NCBI RefSeq assembly: GCF_009904055.1
Contig: NZ_WYDP01000003.1
Location: 1 to 64,000, forward strand
Direction: 5' to 3'
From: Rubellimicrobium sp. CFH 75288
Lineage (GTDB): Bacteria; Pseudomonadota; Alphaproteobacteria; Rhodobacterales; Rhodobacteraceae
Length of the DNA: 64,000 bases
Shown here: one piece after another, positions 60,659-64,000 of the stretch
How positions within the stretch are numbered: the stretch's first letter is position 1
How the letters are laid out: the number at the start of each line of letters is the position of its first letter
The notes under the pieces: generated by a model
Databases searched by the model: none
The model's input: only the letters and a program-made list of their open reading frames with translations
Told to the model about the DNA's origin: nothing
Made by a program: the position numbers and the translations under genes

Positions 60659-60803
60659 GGCCCAGATATAGGCGGCGCGCCGCGGGTTGCGAAGGTTTGT
60701 CCGGCTGGCCGCGTCGATTTCGTCCCGGGGAGGGGGCACGAGAGCCCTCGCATCGCCCGCGGCGACATGCCAAATCCTCTTCGATCACGATCGGGAGACG
60801 GCC

Positions 60804-62932
<2,129 letters not shown>

Positions 62933-62936
<4 letters not shown>

Positions 62937-63535
62937 TGGAACTCGATCACCTTGCCATCGTCTGCGCCCGGCTGGAGGAGGGGGCGGCTTGGGCCTCGGA
63001 CCGGCTGGGCGTGCCGCTGGAGCCGGGGGGCCGTCACGAGACCTTCGGCACGTGGAACCGGCTTCTGTCGCTCGGCCCCGGCCTCTATCTCGAGGTGATC
63101 GCCCCGGAGCCGGGTCGCGCGCCCGGCCGGCCGCGCTGGTTCGGCCTTGATGACGTGCGGGAGCCCCGGCTCGGCAACTGGATCGTCCGGGTCCCGGATC
63201 TCCGGGCCGCCCTGGAGGCCGCGCCTCCCGGCGCGGGCGAGGTCGTCTCGATGAGCCGGGGGCCGTTCCGCTGGGACATCGCCGTGCCGCCCGACGGATC
63301 GCTGCCCCTCGGCGGGGGATTCCCGACCCTGATCCGCTGGCATGGCGACCCGCCGCATGGCGTGTTGCCGGATCGCGGAGTCAGGCTGACGATGCTGCAG
63401 GTCACCCATCCTGATGCGGTCTCCCTGCGGGCCTGGACGAAGGGCATGGCCGATCGTCGCGTGACGTTCCGCCAAGGGTCGCGGGTCAAGCTGACGGCCC
63501 GTCTGGCCACACCCCGCGGCGAGGTCGTGCTGTGA
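62933..63535 (+). CDS. VOC/glyoxalase-like domain protein
   Basis: The protein (200 residues) has the VOC-type N-terminus [20 protein letters not shown] and metal-site-like His residues, then RNLLSLGPG-like [19 protein letters not shown]. It resembles the glyoxalase_3 type, longer than methylmalonyl-CoA epimerase, so epimerase activity is only a possibility. The ATG at 62933 overlaps the mutase stop (ATGA); a second ATG is at 62936. The coupling suggests a functional link to propionate metabolism. Confidence 0.72.
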
Positions 63536-63999
63536 TCCGGCCTGCCCGCCCCGCCGACGCCGCCGCCGTCGCCGCGATCTGGAACCCCGTGATCCGCACC
63601 AGCAGCGCCATCTTCTCGTCGGAGGAGCGCAGCATCGAGGAGGTGGCCGGGCTGATCGAGCAGGATTGCTGGCTGTGGGCCGAAGGCGACGCCGTCCTGG
63701 CCTTCGTGCGGATCTTCCCCTTCCGCTCCGGCAACGGCTATGCCCACACCGTCGAGCAGACGATCATGGTCTCGCCCCCCGCCAAGGGCCGGGGCATCGG
63801 CCGCGCCCTGGTCGAGCACGCGGCCGCTGCAGCGCGCGCCGCCGGCAAGCACAGCCTCTGGGCCGCGGTCAGCGCCGAGAACGGTCCGGGCCTGGCCTTC
63901 CATCGGGCCTGCGGCTTCACCGAGCATGGCCGACTGCCCGAGGTCGGCTGGAAGTTCGGCCGCTGGCACGATGTCGTGCTGATGGGCCGGATGCTGTAA
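63532..63999 (+). CDS. GNAT-family N-acetyltransferase (phosphinothricin-acetyltransferase-like)
   Basis: The enzyme (155 residues) has the GNAT fold: [20 protein letters not shown] at the N-terminus, the acetyl-CoA loop VSPPAKGRGIGRALVEHAAA and the C-terminal NGPGLAFHRACGFTEHGRLP. The IWNPVI... and GWKFGRWHDVVLM pattern resembles phosphinothricin acetyltransferases (PAT), whose natural substrates are often methionine derivatives. The start is GTG at 63532 overlapping the VOC stop (GTGA). Its stop ends one base before the window edge. Confidence 0.88.
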   Translation: MIRPARPADAAAVAAIWNPVIRTSSAIFSSEERSIEEVAGLIEQDCWLWAEGDAVLAFVRIFPFRSGNGYAHTVEQTIMVSPPAKGRGIGRALVEHAAAAARAAGKHSLWAAVSAENGPGLAFHRACGFTEHGRLPEVGWKFGRWHDVVLMGRML

Positions 64000-64000
64000 G

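Overview
The window is a very G+C-rich chromosomal segment from an alphaproteobacterium, most likely a Rhodobacteraceae/Paracoccaceae-type member of the Rhodobacterales. This rests on a complete bztABCD glutamate-type transporter, an ATP12-type F1 assembly chaperone, a split propionyl-CoA carboxylase plus methylmalonyl-CoA mutase region, an L3 protein with a long Ala/Glu tail, and promoters of the TTGAC-N17-TA(A/G) type. No tRNA, rRNA, CRISPR array, insertion sequence or prophage gene was seen. The genus is not resolved.

Region 1 (1-14896) is the fused S10-spc-alpha ribosomal supercluster: end of tuf, then rpsJ-rplC-rplD-rplW-rplB-rpsS-rplV-rpsC-rplP-rpmC-rpsQ-rplN-rplX-rplE-rpsN-rpsH-rplF-rplR-rpsE-rpmD-rplO-secY-adk-rpsM-rpsK-rpoA-rplQ. 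Good promoters lie before rpsJ and rpsM, and every longer spacer carries a strong G+C hairpin. As given, rplD is broken by one extra C near 1462-1464, most likely a sequence error because L4 is essential.

Region 2 (about 15.0-24.5 kb, + strand) holds a luxR-luxI quorum-sensing pair, rarA, crcB, an rluC-type pseudouridine synthase, an ATP12 chaperone and bztABCD, with a 12-bp perfect hairpin between bztA and bztB. Region 3 (24.5-34.0 kb, - strand) reads from a strong promoter through rpmH-rnpA-yidD-ttcA, then an EAL protein with a degenerate GGDEF domain, yidC, engB, argB, a ferredoxin-like protein and a SixA-type phosphatase. A lytic transglycosylase lies just upstream.

Region 4 (34.0-36.4 kb) is the accessory pocket. 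An Rrf2 regulator with a Cys cluster sits upstream of an unrecognised 103-residue gene. That gene's promoter is overlapped by two dyads and followed by a 5'-leader hairpin. A lower-G+C stretch next to it encodes a 114-residue two-helix membrane protein. This pocket is the best candidate here for an undescribed regulatory unit.

Region 5 (36.4-53.3 kb) has carB (- strand), then pabB-pabC and aspS, then a sugar locus: FGGY kinase, a GntR/UTRA regulator behind a TGGTCTATACCA operator, a SIS-domain protein and a complete CUT1 ABC transporter. A DUF1800/DUF1501 Tat-export pair follows. Region 6 (53.3-64.0 kb) has an MFS exporter and a DUF486 membrane protein on the - strand, then propionate catabolism: pccB, two small unknown genes, a small lipoprotein, pccA and methylmalonyl-CoA mutase. 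A DUF4174 protein lies on the opposite strand, and VOC and GNAT enzymes close the window.
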